NCBI GenBank assembly: GCA_020024615.1
Contig: JAHHTP010000007.1
Span: 1-62,514, forward strand
Source of the DNA: Oscillospiraceae bacterium
GTDB taxonomy: Bacteria > Bacillota > Clostridia > Oscillospirales > Ruminococcaceae
DNA: 62,514 nt
Reading direction: 5' to 3'
Shown here: one piece after another, positions 16,508 to 25,561 of the stretch
Layout: each line of letters starts with the position of its first letter
How positions within the stretch are numbered: the first letter of the stretch is position 1
Program-made: the position numbers and the translations under genes
Notes under the pieces: generated by a model
Seen by the model: the letters and a program-made list of their open reading frames with translations, nothing else
What the model was told of the DNA's origin: nothing
The model's database searches: none

Positions 16508-17965
16508 TCAGCCTAAAACAGAGTGCAGAATTGCATGCTCCTGCTGTCCTGGAATCAGCTTCTCGCCATCAGAATACCCTTCTTCTCGGCCGGCCAGTTC
16601 TTTGATCAGTAAGCTGCGTAGATAGTCGATGCGTTCTTGGCATTCTAGATCATGAATCGCGTTATGTAGTTCGGTCGGGTCTGCATCCAGATTGAAATAT
16701 TCCTCTTTTCCACTCTGGGTGTACCAGATGTACTTGTCATGTTCGGTGACGATGTACTGGTTACCGATGGAACCGCCGCTGTGCTCACCGTGTAGGAATT
16801 CTCGCACTGGTTGGTGATCGCCCTGCATTGCAGGAAGCAGAGAAACACCGTCGAGCGGTGGCATATCCTGTGGTGCTATGCCGGCAGCTTCCAGCAGGGT
16901 CGGCATAATGTCACACAATTCTACAACATCTGTCAGGCGCTGACCTGGTTTTGGAATGTATTTGCGGTTATTGCTCCAAATGATGAACGGGATATGTACG
17001 CTGCCTTCCTGCGCACGGATTTTGCGGAAGGTATGGTGATCGCCGAGCAATTCACCGTGGTCGGAAGTAAAGATGACGATTAAATCTTCATCAGTACTAT
17101 GCATGTTCATTTTGGAGAGGATGCGACCAATCTGATGGTCTACATGGGTGATGCAGGCATAGTAGCCGATAAGTGCTTCATTCTGGTTGTCCGGATTAGC
17201 AATGCCGTCGGCACTGTTATACAGCATACCGGAGGTTTTGTAAGTTTCCGAGTCTGCCCAGTCACCGATAACCGGCTGGCGCAGCTGTTTATGACGGTAT
17301 AAATCAAAATAGCACTGCGGCGCATCAAACGGTGGATGCGGCCGAACAAATCCCGCATGCAAGAAGAAAGGCTGGTCATGGTCACGACGGCGCATAAAAT
17401 CAATGCAGCGTTCTGCAACCCAGTTGGTCGGATGGTAACGCTCTTCAAACGGCCAAGGTCTTGCAATCCAGGAGTTGCAGTCAATTCCAGTATCGGTAAT
17501 GTCAACATTTGCACCCAGTTTGTCCTTCATAAAGTGCAGATAGTCGTCTGCCAATGGCTGATATTCATAGCATGGAGTCTGCGGACGGCGTAAGTAGTGC
17601 AGATATCCGTCATGCAGTTCGGAGTGATGGAAGCCAATTGAATTGCGTAACGGATAAACATGCAGTTTGCCGATATTTTCGGTGTGATAGCCGAGTTTTG
17701 CAAGCTCACCTGCCATGGTATGTTCGTATCGCCACGGAACACCGTCTTGATAGCCGACACGGCCGTGATGTTCTGGAAGAAGTCCTGTCATTAAGCCACA
17801 GCGCGCAGCAATGCAGGAAGGGCAGGCAGAGTAGGCGTTTTCAAAGTATGCGCCATTTAATGCCAGATAATCCAGATATGGTGTTTTAACATCTGGATGT
17901 CCAGCAACACCAAGACAGTCACCACGCATCTGGTCAACAGTGATCAGTAAAATGTTGGGTTTCAT
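16508..17965 (-). CDS. type I sulfatase (formylglycine-dependent)
   Basis: Type I sulfatases hydrolyse sulfate esters with a formylglycine made from a Cys or Ser. In this 485-residue protein the start MKPNILLITVDQMRGDCLG gives the first metal-binding Asp11, CPSCIAARCGLMTG gives the modified Cys51 in a C-x-A-A-R variant of the C-x-P-x-R motif, and FTSDHGELLGDH gives the second metal site. A cysteine at this place in an anaerobe would need the radical enzyme anSME, which is not in the window. No signal peptide is seen, so it acts inside the cell. The frame is open to 18055, but the ATG at 17965 follows AGGAGG. With the fucosidases it points to sulfated, fucosylated glycans such as mucin, by inference. 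Confidence 0.92.
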   Translation of the reverse strand: MKPNILLITVDQMRGDCLGVAGHPDVKTPYLDYLALNGAYFENAYSACPSCIAARCGLMTGLLPEHHGRVGYQDGVPWRYEHTMAGELAKLGYHTENIGKLHVYPLRNSIGFHHSELHDGYLHYLRRPQTPCYEYQPLADDYLHFMKDKLGANVDITDTGIDCNSWIARPWPFEERYHPTNWVAERCIDFMRRRDHDQPFFLHAGFVRPHPPFDAPQCYFDLYRHKQLRQPVIGDWADSETYKTSGMLYNSADGIANPDNQNEALIGYYACITHVDHQIGRILSKMNMHSTDEDLIVIFTSDHGELLGDHHTFRKIRAQEGSVHIPFIIWSNNRKYIPKPGQRLTDVVELCDIMPTLLEAAGIAPQDMPPLDGVSLLPAMQGDHQPVREFLHGEHSGGSIGNQYIVTEHDKYIWYTQSGKEEYFNLDADPTELHNAIHDLECQERIDYLRSLLIKELAGREEGYSDGEKLIPGQQEHAILHSVLG

Positions 17966-18022
17966 AGTCAATTTCCTCCTGAAATATTCCGGTTTTGTCC
18001 GGTAATTTTCTCGTACTTTTAT

Positions 18023-18052
18023 TGTATACCCATTGCAGATAAAATATGTAAA
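18023..18052 (-). promoter_or_regulatory. promoter of the sulfatase gene
   Basis: On the minus strand TTTACA (18047-18052), an 18-base spacer and TATACA (18023-18028) lie about 60 bases upstream of the ATG. The -35 box lies inside one arm of the inverted repeat 18047-18085. Confidence 0.65.
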
Positions 18053-18085
18053 CAAAAAATGAATAAAGTGAATATATTGTTTACA
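18047..18085. repeat. TGTAAACA/TGTTTACA inverted repeat, candidate operator
   Basis: TGTAAACA (18047-18054) and its exact reverse complement TGTTTACA (18078-18085) are 23 bases apart between the divergent sulfatase and yicC genes. One arm covers the sulfatase -35 box. The half-site resembles those of LacI-type regulators. Confidence 0.5.
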
Positions 18086-18090
18086 AAGCC

Positions 18091-18119
18091 TTGTGCTGTG
18101 GGGGATATGGTGGTATACT
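18091..18119 (+). promoter_or_regulatory. promoter of the yicC cluster
   Basis: TTGTGC (18091-18096), a 17-base spacer and TATACT (18114-18119) lie 44 bases upstream of the yicC ATG. Confidence 0.65.
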
Positions 18120-18163
18120 GATAATAGAAAAGTATTATGTTTTTAAGAGGGAGGAGCAAAAAT

Positions 18164-19042
18164 ATGCTGATTAGCATGACCGGCTATGGCAGAGGCGAAC
18201 AGTTGATTGATGGCCGGAATATTTTATGCGAAATACGTTCGGTGAACCACCGTTATTTTGAATACAGCGCACGGGTTCCGCGCGCTTACGGATATCTGGA
18301 AGAAAAGGGAAAATCCTATTTACAGCAGCTGATTACCCGCGGCAAAGTGGAGCTTTCTGTTTCGATTAACCATGTCAGTGCATCGGATGCGGTTGTTTCC
18401 ATTAACGAAACACTGGCAAAAGGGTATGCCGATGCACTACGCAGCCTGTGTGAGCCGCTTGGTATTGAAGACGATCTGAAATTAAGCGATCTGGCGCGTT
18501 TTTCGGATATCTTTACACTGGAGAAAACCACTGAGGATGCTGATAAGATTTGGAATGATGTGCTGACTGTTTTACAGGAAGCAGCACAGAATTTTGTGGA
18601 TATGCGCAAACTGGAAGGCAAGCGCATGGAAGCGGATATATCCAGCAGACTTGATACTATTGAGGGTTATGTTTGTAAGATTGAAAATTATACGCCGTCG
18701 ATTATTGAGCGTTATAAAGACCGTTTGTACGGTAAAATCAAAGATATTTTGGAAAATAAGGATGTCGATGAGCAGCGGGTGCTGACTGAAGTGGCTATCC
18801 TGACTGATAAAATCGCGGTGGATGAAGAAACCGTTCGTCTGCACAGCCATCTGGCACAGTTCCGCCAGCTGATTGCATCGACGGATGCTGTTGGCAGAAA
18901 GCTTGATTTCCTGATTCAGGAGATTAACCGCGAAATGAATACACTTGGTTCCAAGGTTCAGGATGTTGTTGTGACCAATCATGTGGTAAATATGAAAGCG
19001 GAACTGGAAAAAATCCGCGAGCAAATTCAGAATGTGGAATAA
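18164..19042 (+). CDS. yicC: YicC family endoribonuclease
   Basis: The start MLISMTGYGRGE is the signature of YicC proteins, and the C-terminal EINREMNTLGSKVQD block is the conserved acidic core of the attached domain. E. coli YicC is an endoribonuclease involved in small-RNA decay, and the family is widespread; the targets here are unknown. The protein has 292 residues, as expected. An in-frame ATG at 18137 exists, but the ATG at 18164 follows GGGAGGAG at a good distance. It heads the long cluster; the yicC-remA-gmk-rpoZ-priA order is common in Firmicutes. Confidence 0.93.
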   Translation: MLISMTGYGRGEQLIDGRNILCEIRSVNHRYFEYSARVPRAYGYLEEKGKSYLQQLITRGKVELSVSINHVSASDAVVSINETLAKGYADALRSLCEPLGIEDDLKLSDLARFSDIFTLEKTTEDADKIWNDVLTVLQEAAQNFVDMRKLEGKRMEADISSRLDTIEGYVCKIENYTPSIIERYKDRLYGKIKDILENKDVDEQRVLTEVAILTDKIAVDEETVRLHSHLAQFRQLIASTDAVGRKLDFLIQEINREMNTLGSKVQDVVVTNHVVNMKAELEKIREQIQNVE

Positions 19043-19109
19043 GGATTCTGAAATATAAGCAAGGAGGAGCTTCCCTGCAAATACATGCAATATGGGAAGA
19101 TGTGAGGCT

Positions 19110-19403
19110 ATGAAACTTATCAATATCGGTTTTGGCAATATGATTTCCGCATCCCGAATGATTGCGATAGTCAGTCCGGAATCCGCACCGATTAAACGAA
19201 TTGTCCAAGACGCCAGAGAGCGTGGCACTTTGATCGACGCTACTTATGGACGCCGTACCCGTGCTGTTATCATTATGGACAGTGAGCATGTTGTGCTTTC
19301 GGCATTACAGCCTGAAACGGTATCCAATCGTATTGTGGATAAGGATTCCGACCGGGATGAAGATCCGAAAGAATCGGAGGAAATGGAGGAAGATAATGAA
19401 TAA
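19110..19403 (+). CDS. remA: RemA/DUF370 family DNA-binding regulator
   Basis: The protein begins MKLINIGFGNMISASRMIAI and continues with the ATYGRRTRAVIIMDS block, which defines RemA (DUF370). In Bacillus subtilis RemA is a multimeric DNA-binding activator of biofilm matrix and osmoprotection genes; in clostridia the targets are unknown. The 97 residues include a very acidic tail of about 20 residues (DKDSDRDEDPKESEEMEEDN) beyond the conserved core. The ATG at 19110 follows GTGAGG; an in-frame ATG at 19092 would add six atypical residues. The 3' end overlaps gmk by eight bases, so gmk translation is probably coupled to it. Confidence 0.9.
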   Translation: MKLINIGFGNMISASRMIAIVSPESAPIKRIVQDARERGTLIDATYGRRTRAVIIMDSEHVVLSALQPETVSNRIVDKDSDRDEDPKESEEMEEDNE

Positions 19404-19962
19404 AAAGGGAACACTTGCTATTTTAATTGGACCGTCCGGCAGCGGAAAAGGCACCTTGATTAAGCAGTTGTTACAGGATGAAAACGAAACATTTCTCTCG
19501 GTTTCTGCGACCACCCGCGCACCTCGTCCGGGTGAGGTAGATAAGGTAAATTATTATTTTGTCTCAAAAGATGAGTTTGAACAGATGATTGCAGAGGATG
19601 CCCTTTTAGAGCATGCCTGCTATTGCGAAAACTACTACGGTACGCCGAAAGCTCCAGTATTTGAACGTCTGGAGCGCGGAGAACATGTTCTGCTGGAAAT
19701 CGAAATGCAGGGTGCAAGACAGGTGAAAAAGGCGTACCCGGATGCGGTGTCCATCTTTATCATGCCGCCGAGCATAGAGGAACTGCGCAGACGATTAACT
19801 GGTCGTGGAACCGAAACTGCTGAGGTCATCGAAAAGAGAATGGCTGCCGCAGTCGGCGAGATCGAATATGCAAAAGAGTGTGACTGTGTTGTGGTAAACG
19901 ATGATGTTATTCGCGCAGCCAATGAGATTGCCGAAATTTTGAACCGCTATACCAAGCAATAA
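19396..19962 (+). CDS. gmk: guanylate kinase
   Basis: Guanylate kinase turns GMP and ATP into GDP and ADP. The 188-residue protein has the P-loop GPSGSGKGT (12-20), the GMP-binding SATTRAPRPGEV block and the YGTPKAPV strand, all typical. The frame is open far upstream through remA, but the ATG at 19396 lies behind GGAGGAAG within the end of remA and gives the normal family start. The gene sits between remA and rpoZ, the usual arrangement in Firmicutes. Confidence 0.97.
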   Translation: MNKKGTLAILIGPSGSGKGTLIKQLLQDENETFLSVSATTRAPRPGEVDKVNYYFVSKDEFEQMIAEDALLEHACYCENYYGTPKAPVFERLERGEHVLLEIEMQGARQVKKAYPDAVSIFIMPPSIEELRRRLTGRGTETAEVIEKRMAAAVGEIEYAKECDCVVVNDDVIRAANEIAEILNRYTKQ

Positions 19963-19993
19963 GATTTTTGAAGAAAGAAAGGAATTAACGCAA

Positions 19994-20227
19994 ATGAATA
20001 AAACTGAAAAACTGATTACCATGAGCCGTCCGGCAGCATCCGACTTATTACACGACGAAGAGAGTGTATACTCTTTGGTGATCGCTGTTGCAAAACGCGC
20101 GCGTCAGGTTGCGGAAGAACTGGAGGCAAACGACCTGCCACAGGAAGAAAAACCGGTTAAAACCGCAGTAAGAGAGTTTTCCGACGGAAAATACAAAATG
20201 CACGAAGCACCGATTACCGAAGATTAA
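19994..20227 (+). CDS. rpoZ: RNA polymerase omega subunit
   Basis: The 77-residue protein fits omega, the small subunit that helps assemble RNA polymerase: a SRPAASDLL start, the ESVYSLVIAVAKRARQVAEEL helix with the conserved Ala-Lys-Arg-Ala-Arg core, and a Glu-rich C-terminal part. The ATG follows GAAAGGAA. Its place after gmk supports the call, since gmk-rpoZ is one of the most conserved pairs in Firmicutes. It ends six bases before priA. Confidence 0.92.
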   Translation: MNKTEKLITMSRPAASDLLHDEESVYSLVIAVAKRARQVAEELEANDLPQEEKPVKTAVREFSDGKYKMHEAPITED

Positions 20228-20233
20228 TCTGTC

Positions 20234-22687
20234 ATGACAGAGAATCTTGCCGCATTGGTGGCAGTGGAAGCTGCTGCTTACGGCTTTGATAAGTTGTTTT
20301 CCTACCAGATTCCACAGGAAATGCTCCCTGTTTTGAAAAAGGGCTGCCGGGTTATTGTGCCGTTTGGTCGTTCAAATAAGCGCGTGCAGGGATTGGTGTT
20401 TGACATCATCAAACTTGCAGATCGGGATAAGTTGAAATCTGTTCTGTCAGCACTGGATGAAATGCCAATTGTTACCGAGGAAATGTTTCATATTATCACT
20501 TATCTGAAAGAGCATACTTTCTGTACCTGGTATGAAGCGGTGCGCACAGTGTTACCGCTTGGGTTAAATGTTGATGTCAAACAGGCATATTCAGTCTGTG
20601 CAGATCTGAATACTCTGAATTTGGATGATTTTACACCAATGGAGCAGACATTGCTTCGGCTGCTGCGCAAATCCGGACATCAGGCACAGATCAATGCGCT
20701 TTTGGATTATGCATCAATTCCTGAAAATAAGAAAATTGTACTTTCCTTAGTAGATAAAGGCATCGTACAGCAGGAAGATATTTTAAAGCAACGTGTGAAA
20801 GAGAAAACCGAGCGCATGCTGCAACTGTGTGATCGGATTGATTTTACTGGGGTTCGTTTAACCGAAAAACAAAGGCCGGTGGTCGAATTTCTGGAACAGA
20901 TGGGTTGTGCATCGGTCAAAGAAGTATGCTATTATTGCGGAATCACCGAAGCAGTTACTCGCAATATGCTGGAAAAAGGTTATCTGGAAGTGTATCAGAA
21001 ACCGGTAGAAATTGAAGCGGTCAAAAAATGGGCGGTTTCCTCACCAAAAGATATTGTTTTGTCACAAGCGCAGCAAAGTGTCGCAAATGGTATTCTAAAA
21101 TTGTGCAATACCGGTTTGCCACAGGCTGCATTGCTTTACGGCATTACGGGCAGCGGCAAGACGCAGGTATATATCAAGTTGATAGATGCGGTGTTGGATG
21201 CAGGAAAACAAGCAATGATGCTGGTTCCAGAGATTGCTTTAACCCCACAAATGGTAGGCGGATTTGAAAGCCTATTTGGCGATCATGTTGCTGTCTTGCA
21301 TAGTGGTTTGTCAGTGTCGGAGCGGCTTCGGCAATGGAAGCGTATACAGAAAGGCGAAGCACAGATCGTTATTGGGACGAGAAGTGCGGTGTTTGCACCG
21401 TGTGCTAAAATTGGAATTATCATTTTGGATGAGGAGGGAGAAGCCTCTTATAAATCCGATTCTGCACCGCGGTATCATGCCAGAGAGATTGCTGCGCTGC
21501 GTTGTGCTGAGCATGGAGCAGTATTGCTTCTTGGTTCAGCAACACCGTCTGTGGAAAGTTTTTACAAAGCGCAGAAGGGAAAGTATCATCTGTTTACTTT
21601 AGAGGAGCGGTATAGCAATGCTGTGCTGCCACAGGTGACCTTAATTGACCTCAATGAAGAAGAAAAGGCTGGCAATTTTCTATCATGTAGCAGAAAGTTA
21701 CAATTTGAACTTTCAGAGAACCTGAAAAATGGGGAACAGTCCATTTTGCTGATTAATCGTCGCGGATACCGCAGCGTGGTGCAGTGTATGGAATGTAAGG
21801 AAGTGTTGGAGTGTCCGAATTGTGATGTGCCGCTGACCTATCATAAGGCAAATGGAAGGCTGATGTGTCATTATTGTGGCTATTCGCATCCATCCGTAAA
21901 TATCTGTCCGCATTGCGGGAGCGCATACCTCAAGTATTTAGGCTTAGGAACTCAAAAAATCGAAAATGAACTGGAAACTCTTTTCCCAGATGCCCATATC
22001 CTGCGCATGGATACCGATTCAACCGGTTCTAGACTGGCGTATGAGCAGAAATTTTCCGATTTTGCAGCCGGGAAGTATGATATTATGGTGGGAACGCAGA
22101 TGATTGCAAAGGGATTGGATTTTCCGAAAGTGACACTGGTTGGGGTTATCAATGCCGATCAAGGGTTATTTTCCCCGGATTATCGTTCTCCGCAGCGTGT
22201 GTTCTCTCTGCTTTGTCAGGTAGTAGGGCGCAGTGGAAGAAGTGAGATTCCGGGAAGGGCAATTATTCAGACCTATGCGCCAGATAACGATGTTATTCGG
22301 TTTGCGGCAAGACAGGATTATCAGGCTTTTTATGATTACGAAATCAGCTTTCGGAAAGGAATGCTGTATCCGCCATTCTGTGATATCTGCAATATCGGAT
22401 TTTCTGGTTTGCAGGAATTAAAAACCAGACAGGCAGCAGATGAATTTGTGTCGCGGCTGTATCAGAATGCGGCTGGATTCACAGCAGGAAAGCTGACAAT
22501 GCGTGTGCTGGGGATTACCCCGTCACCATTGCACCGTATGAGTAACCGCTATCGCTATCGTGTGCTGGTGAAATGCCGCTGTAATGAGGCGTTTCGGGAG
22601 ATTTTATCCCGAACAGCAAAAGCATTCTTAAACGAAAGTTCACATAAAAATATTACACTTAGTATTGATATAAATGGTCAGGTTTAA
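20234..22687 (+). CDS. priA: primosomal protein N' (replication restart helicase PriA)
   Basis: PriA rebuilds stalled replication forks by binding branched DNA and loading the primosome. The 817-residue protein has an N-terminal DNA-binding part, Walker A GITGSGKT, helicase motifs GSATPS and GRSGRSEIPGRAIIQT, and an eight-cysteine zinc region (CMECKEVLECPNC, then CHYCGY and CPHCGS). The Walker B box reads DEEGE where DEEHE is usual, so the His of the DEAH-type box is replaced. The ATG at 20234 follows closely on rpoZ. All other motifs are intact, and I expect a working protein. It is followed by def and fmt, the usual order. Confidence 0.96.
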   Translation: MTENLAALVAVEAAAYGFDKLFSYQIPQEMLPVLKKGCRVIVPFGRSNKRVQGLVFDIIKLADRDKLKSVLSALDEMPIVTEEMFHIITYLKEHTFCTWYEAVRTVLPLGLNVDVKQAYSVCADLNTLNLDDFTPMEQTLLRLLRKSGHQAQINALLDYASIPENKKIVLSLVDKGIVQQEDILKQRVKEKTERMLQLCDRIDFTGVRLTEKQRPVVEFLEQMGCASVKEVCYYCGITEAVTRNMLEKGYLEVYQKPVEIEAVKKWAVSSPKDIVLSQAQQSVANGILKLCNTGLPQAALLYGITGSGKTQVYIKLIDAVLDAGKQAMMLVPEIALTPQMVGGFESLFGDHVAVLHSGLSVSERLRQWKRIQKGEAQIVIGTRSAVFAPCAKIGIIILDEEGEASYKSDSAPRYHAREIAALRCAEHGAVLLLGSATPSVESFYKAQKGKYHLFTLEERYSNAVLPQVTLIDLNEEEKAGNFLSCSRKLQFELSENLKNGEQSILLINRRGYRSVVQCMECKEVLECPNCDVPLTYHKANGRLMCHYCGYSHPSVNICPHCGSAYLKYLGLGTQKIENELETLFPDAHILRMDTDSTGSRLAYEQKFSDFAAGKYDIMVGTQMIAKGLDFPKVTLVGVINADQGLFSPDYRSPQRVFSLLCQVVGRSGRSEIPGRAIIQTYAPDNDVIRFAARQDYQAFYDYEISFRKGMLYPPFCDICNIGFSGLQELKTRQAADEFVSRLYQNAAGFTAGKLTMRVLGITPSPLHRMSNRYRYRVLVKCRCNEAFREILSRTAKAFLNESSHKNITLSIDINGQV

Positions 22688-22715
22688 GATTTGATAAAAA
22701 GGAAAGGAAATGGAT

Positions 22716-23198
22716 ATGGCTTTACGCAATATTGTGAAGGATACTGATGAACTTCTGCATAAGAAGTCTCGCCCAGTGACTGAGTTTAATCAGAAGTTAT
22801 GGGATGTGCTGGACGATATGGCGCAGACAATGTATAAAGCGGATGGCGTTGGTCTTGCAGCTCCGCAGGTTGGTTTGCTGCGCAGAATGGCTGTTATTGA
22901 TGTCGGTGATGGAATTATTGAGATTATCAATCCGGAAATTATCGAAACAAGCGGTTCACAGACTGGACAGGAAGGTTGTCTTTCCAGCCCGGGTGTCTAT
23001 ATGGATGTTGAGCGTCCGATGAAAGTTACTGTTCGCGCACAGGATAGAAATGGAAAATGGTTTGAAGTCAAGGGCAAAGAGCTGTTTGCAAGAGCATTGT
23101 GCCATGAGATTGACCATTTAGACGGTATTTTGTTCATGGAGCGTGCAAAAGAACAGCAGGGAACCGTCGTGAAAGTCAGAAGAATTCCGAAACGCTGA
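22716..23198 (+). CDS. def: peptide deformylase
   Basis: Deformylase removes the formyl group from the first Met of new proteins. The 160-residue protein has all three motifs: GVGLAAPQVG (44-53), EGCLS with the metal-binding Cys, and HEIDH with the two metal-binding His and the catalytic Glu. Two ATGs compete; the one at 22716 (MALRNIV) has AGGAAAGG at a good distance, while that at 22710 is too close to it. It pairs with fmt, which adds the formyl group to the initiator tRNA. Confidence 0.97.
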   Translation: MALRNIVKDTDELLHKKSRPVTEFNQKLWDVLDDMAQTMYKADGVGLAAPQVGLLRRMAVIDVGDGIIEIINPEIIETSGSQTGQEGCLSSPGVYMDVERPMKVTVRAQDRNGKWFEVKGKELFARALCHEIDHLDGILFMERAKEQQGTVVKVRRIPKR

Positions 23199-23218
23199 GG
23201 ATTGAAGGAGAAAAGCAG

Positions 23219-24148
23219 ATGAAAATCATCTATATGGGCACGCCGGATTTTGCGGCAGTCAGCTTAAAAGCATTGCTGGATGCGAAGTATGATGTCATGG
23301 CGGTATTCACCCAACCGGATAAACCGAAGGGACGCGGTCACAAAATGACCTTTTCTCCGGTCAAGGAATTGGCTGTGGCACATGATATTCCGGTATATCA
23401 GCCGACAACCCTGAAAAATGAAGAAGTTCAGCAGCAGATTCGGGAAATGAATCCGGATTTGATTGTAGTTGTGGCATACGGCAAACTTTTGCCGGAAGCG
23501 GTGCTGAATATGCCACCGCTGGGCTGTGTAAATATACACGGTTCTTTGCTTCCAAAATATCGTGGTGCTGCACCGATTCAGTGGAGTGTTTTAAACGGTG
23601 ATTCTGAAACAGGCATCACTACTATGTATATGGCAAAAGGCATAGATACTGGCGATATTATTTTACAGGAAAAAACACCGATTGGCGTAGATGAAACGGC
23701 TGCTGAATTGTTTGATCGCATGGCAGTGCTGGGTGCTGAAACATTATTAAAAACAATTCCAATGCTGGAAAATGGTACTGCACCGCGTATCGCACAGAAC
23801 GAGGGGGAGGCTTCCCATGTTTCCATGCTGTCGAAAGAGCAGGCGCAGATTGATTTTGGAAAAACAGCTGCGGAAGTGCATCATTTTATTTGTGGTATGT
23901 CGGACTGGCCATGCGCTTATACACAGGTATTGGGCAAACGCATGAAAGTATATCACAGCCATCTGTCAAAACTGACTTCCAGTAAAGCCGCAGGCAGCGT
24001 GGTGGAGAATAAAAATAAGCTCATTGTTGTATGTGGGGATGGACACTGTGTGGAATTAACCGAAGTGCAATTTGACAACAGCAAAAGAATGGACGCGGCG
24101 TCCTTCCTGCGAGGTCATGCAGTGGAACTTGATACGGTTTTAGGGTAA
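23219..24148 (+). CDS. fmt: methionyl-tRNA formyltransferase
   Basis: Fmt transfers a formyl group from 10-formyl-tetrahydrofolate to Met-tRNA for initiation. The 309 residues start MKIIYMGTPDFAAVSL and include HGSLLPKYRGAAPIQW with the SLLPxxRG motif, as well as the smaller C-terminal OB-like domain. The ATG follows GAAGGAG. The gene lies 20 bases after def. A GC-rich hairpin at 24163-24181 lies in the 67-base gap before rsmB; without a T run, it is more likely a processing or translational element than a terminator. Confidence 0.97.
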   Translation: MKIIYMGTPDFAAVSLKALLDAKYDVMAVFTQPDKPKGRGHKMTFSPVKELAVAHDIPVYQPTTLKNEEVQQQIREMNPDLIVVVAYGKLLPEAVLNMPPLGCVNIHGSLLPKYRGAAPIQWSVLNGDSETGITTMYMAKGIDTGDIILQEKTPIGVDETAAELFDRMAVLGAETLLKTIPMLENGTAPRIAQNEGEASHVSMLSKEQAQIDFGKTAAEVHHFICGMSDWPCAYTQVLGKRMKVYHSHLSKLTSSKAAGSVVENKNKLIVVCGDGHCVELTEVQFDNSKRMDAASFLRGHAVELDTVLG

Positions 24149-24215
24149 GATAAAGCAGAAGAGGGCAGTGATATACTGCCCCATTCCCTTATTGTGTTAA
24201 GGAGGTGGACTTGAT

Positions 24216-25550
24216 TTGGCATCTGTGAAAACAGCAAGACAGGCTGTGCTGGACGGGCTTTGTAGTGTATTCGGCAAAGGCGCTTATTCCGGAATTGTGC
24301 TGGATCATATGGTAAAAGAGACGAATTTTGACCGCCGCGACATCGGATTTATCACGCGGATTTTTTACGGTGTGCTCGAGCGCAGTGTGACGCTGGATTA
24401 CTGTATCAGTCAGTATGCTGGCAAGCCAATTAAAAAACTGGATTTGCAGGTGGTTAATATTCTGCGTATGGGACTATATCAATTAAAATTTATGGATACG
24501 GTTCCAGATTCCGCAGCGGTTAATGAATCGGTCAAACTGATTTCTTATGCAAAAAAAGCAAGTGCAAAGGGCTTTGTTAATGCGCTGCTGCGCCGGTTTA
24601 TCCGGGAGAATAAACAGTTTCCGATGCCGGATGTTAAAAAAGACGCTTTGTATGCGTTATCAGTTGAAACATCCTGCCCAAAATGGATCTTATCTCTTTG
24701 GAAAAAACAGTATGGATTGGCGTTTGCAAGGGAAACCGCCCTTGCCATGCTCAATCCACCAAAGATGGTATTAAGGGTGAACCCACTGGTTAATTCAACA
24801 CCTGAATTGAGGCAGACACTTGAACAGGCAGGATTTTCAGTGGAAACGGTTGATGGATTACCCGATGCGCTGGCGGTGATTGATACAGTACAGAGCATTG
24901 AAACATTGCCTGCTTATCAAAAAGGTGGATTTTATGTGCAGGACATCTCCTCACAGTGGAGTGTGCGCTCACTTGGAGCGAAGCCAGGTGAGCGGATTTT
25001 GGATCTCTGCGCGGCACCAGGTGGTAAGAGCATCGGTGCGGCAATGGATATGCACAATCAGGGCGAAATTTGTTCGTTTGATTTATATGAACATAAGATT
25101 GCATTGATCAAGCAGAATGCTTCTCGTCTGGGGTTGAACTGCATTCATCCTGCTATTGGAGATGCAGCGGTATATAATGAAGCACTTGGTGAATTTGATC
25201 GGGTGCTATGTGATGTACCGTGCTCCGGACTGGGTGTTATGCGCAGAAAACCAGAAATTCGTTTAAAAGATGAAGCAGATGTAAAAGCGCTTCCAGAAGT
25301 ACAATACCGGATTTTATGTAATGCAGCACGGTATGTCAAATCGGGTGGAACGCTGATTTATTCGACCTGCACCATTAATAAGCAGGAAAATACAAACATC
25401 TGTGAGCGTTTTTTAAAGGAACATCCAGATTTTATATTACAACCGAATTTATCCGGGCTAACCGGGAGTTCGGAAGTCTGCGGAATAACCTTGCTTCCTC
25501 AGATTACCCAAAGTGACGGGTTCTATCTGGCTCGTTTACAAAAGAAATAA
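24216..25550 (+). CDS. rsmB: 16S rRNA (cytosine-967-C5) methyltransferase
   Basis: RsmB methylates C967 of 16S rRNA with S-adenosylmethionine. The 444-residue protein has an N-terminal NusB-like helical domain (about 1-140) and a Rossmann methyltransferase domain with LDLCAAPGGKS, the DVPCSG motif and the catalytic STCTINKQEN cysteine. The start is a TTG at 24216 behind AAGGAGG, an unusual start codon with a strong site that leaves the NusB-like part complete. It is followed after 11 bases by rlmN. Confidence 0.95.
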   Translation: MASVKTARQAVLDGLCSVFGKGAYSGIVLDHMVKETNFDRRDIGFITRIFYGVLERSVTLDYCISQYAGKPIKKLDLQVVNILRMGLYQLKFMDTVPDSAAVNESVKLISYAKKASAKGFVNALLRRFIRENKQFPMPDVKKDALYALSVETSCPKWILSLWKKQYGLAFARETALAMLNPPKMVLRVNPLVNSTPELRQTLEQAGFSVETVDGLPDALAVIDTVQSIETLPAYQKGGFYVQDISSQWSVRSLGAKPGERILDLCAAPGGKSIGAAMDMHNQGEICSFDLYEHKIALIKQNASRLGLNCIHPAIGDAAVYNEALGEFDRVLCDVPCSGLGVMRRKPEIRLKDEADVKALPEVQYRILCNAARYVKSGGTLIYSTCTINKQENTNICERFLKEHPDFILQPNLSGLTGSSEVCGITLLPQITQSDGFYLARLQKK

Positions 25551-25561
25551 GGAAACGACAA

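Noticed and set aside
24163..24181. GGGCAGT/ACTGCCC hairpin between fmt and rsmB as a terminator
   Set aside because: No T run follows and the genes continue in one cluster; it is noted only as a possible processing element.
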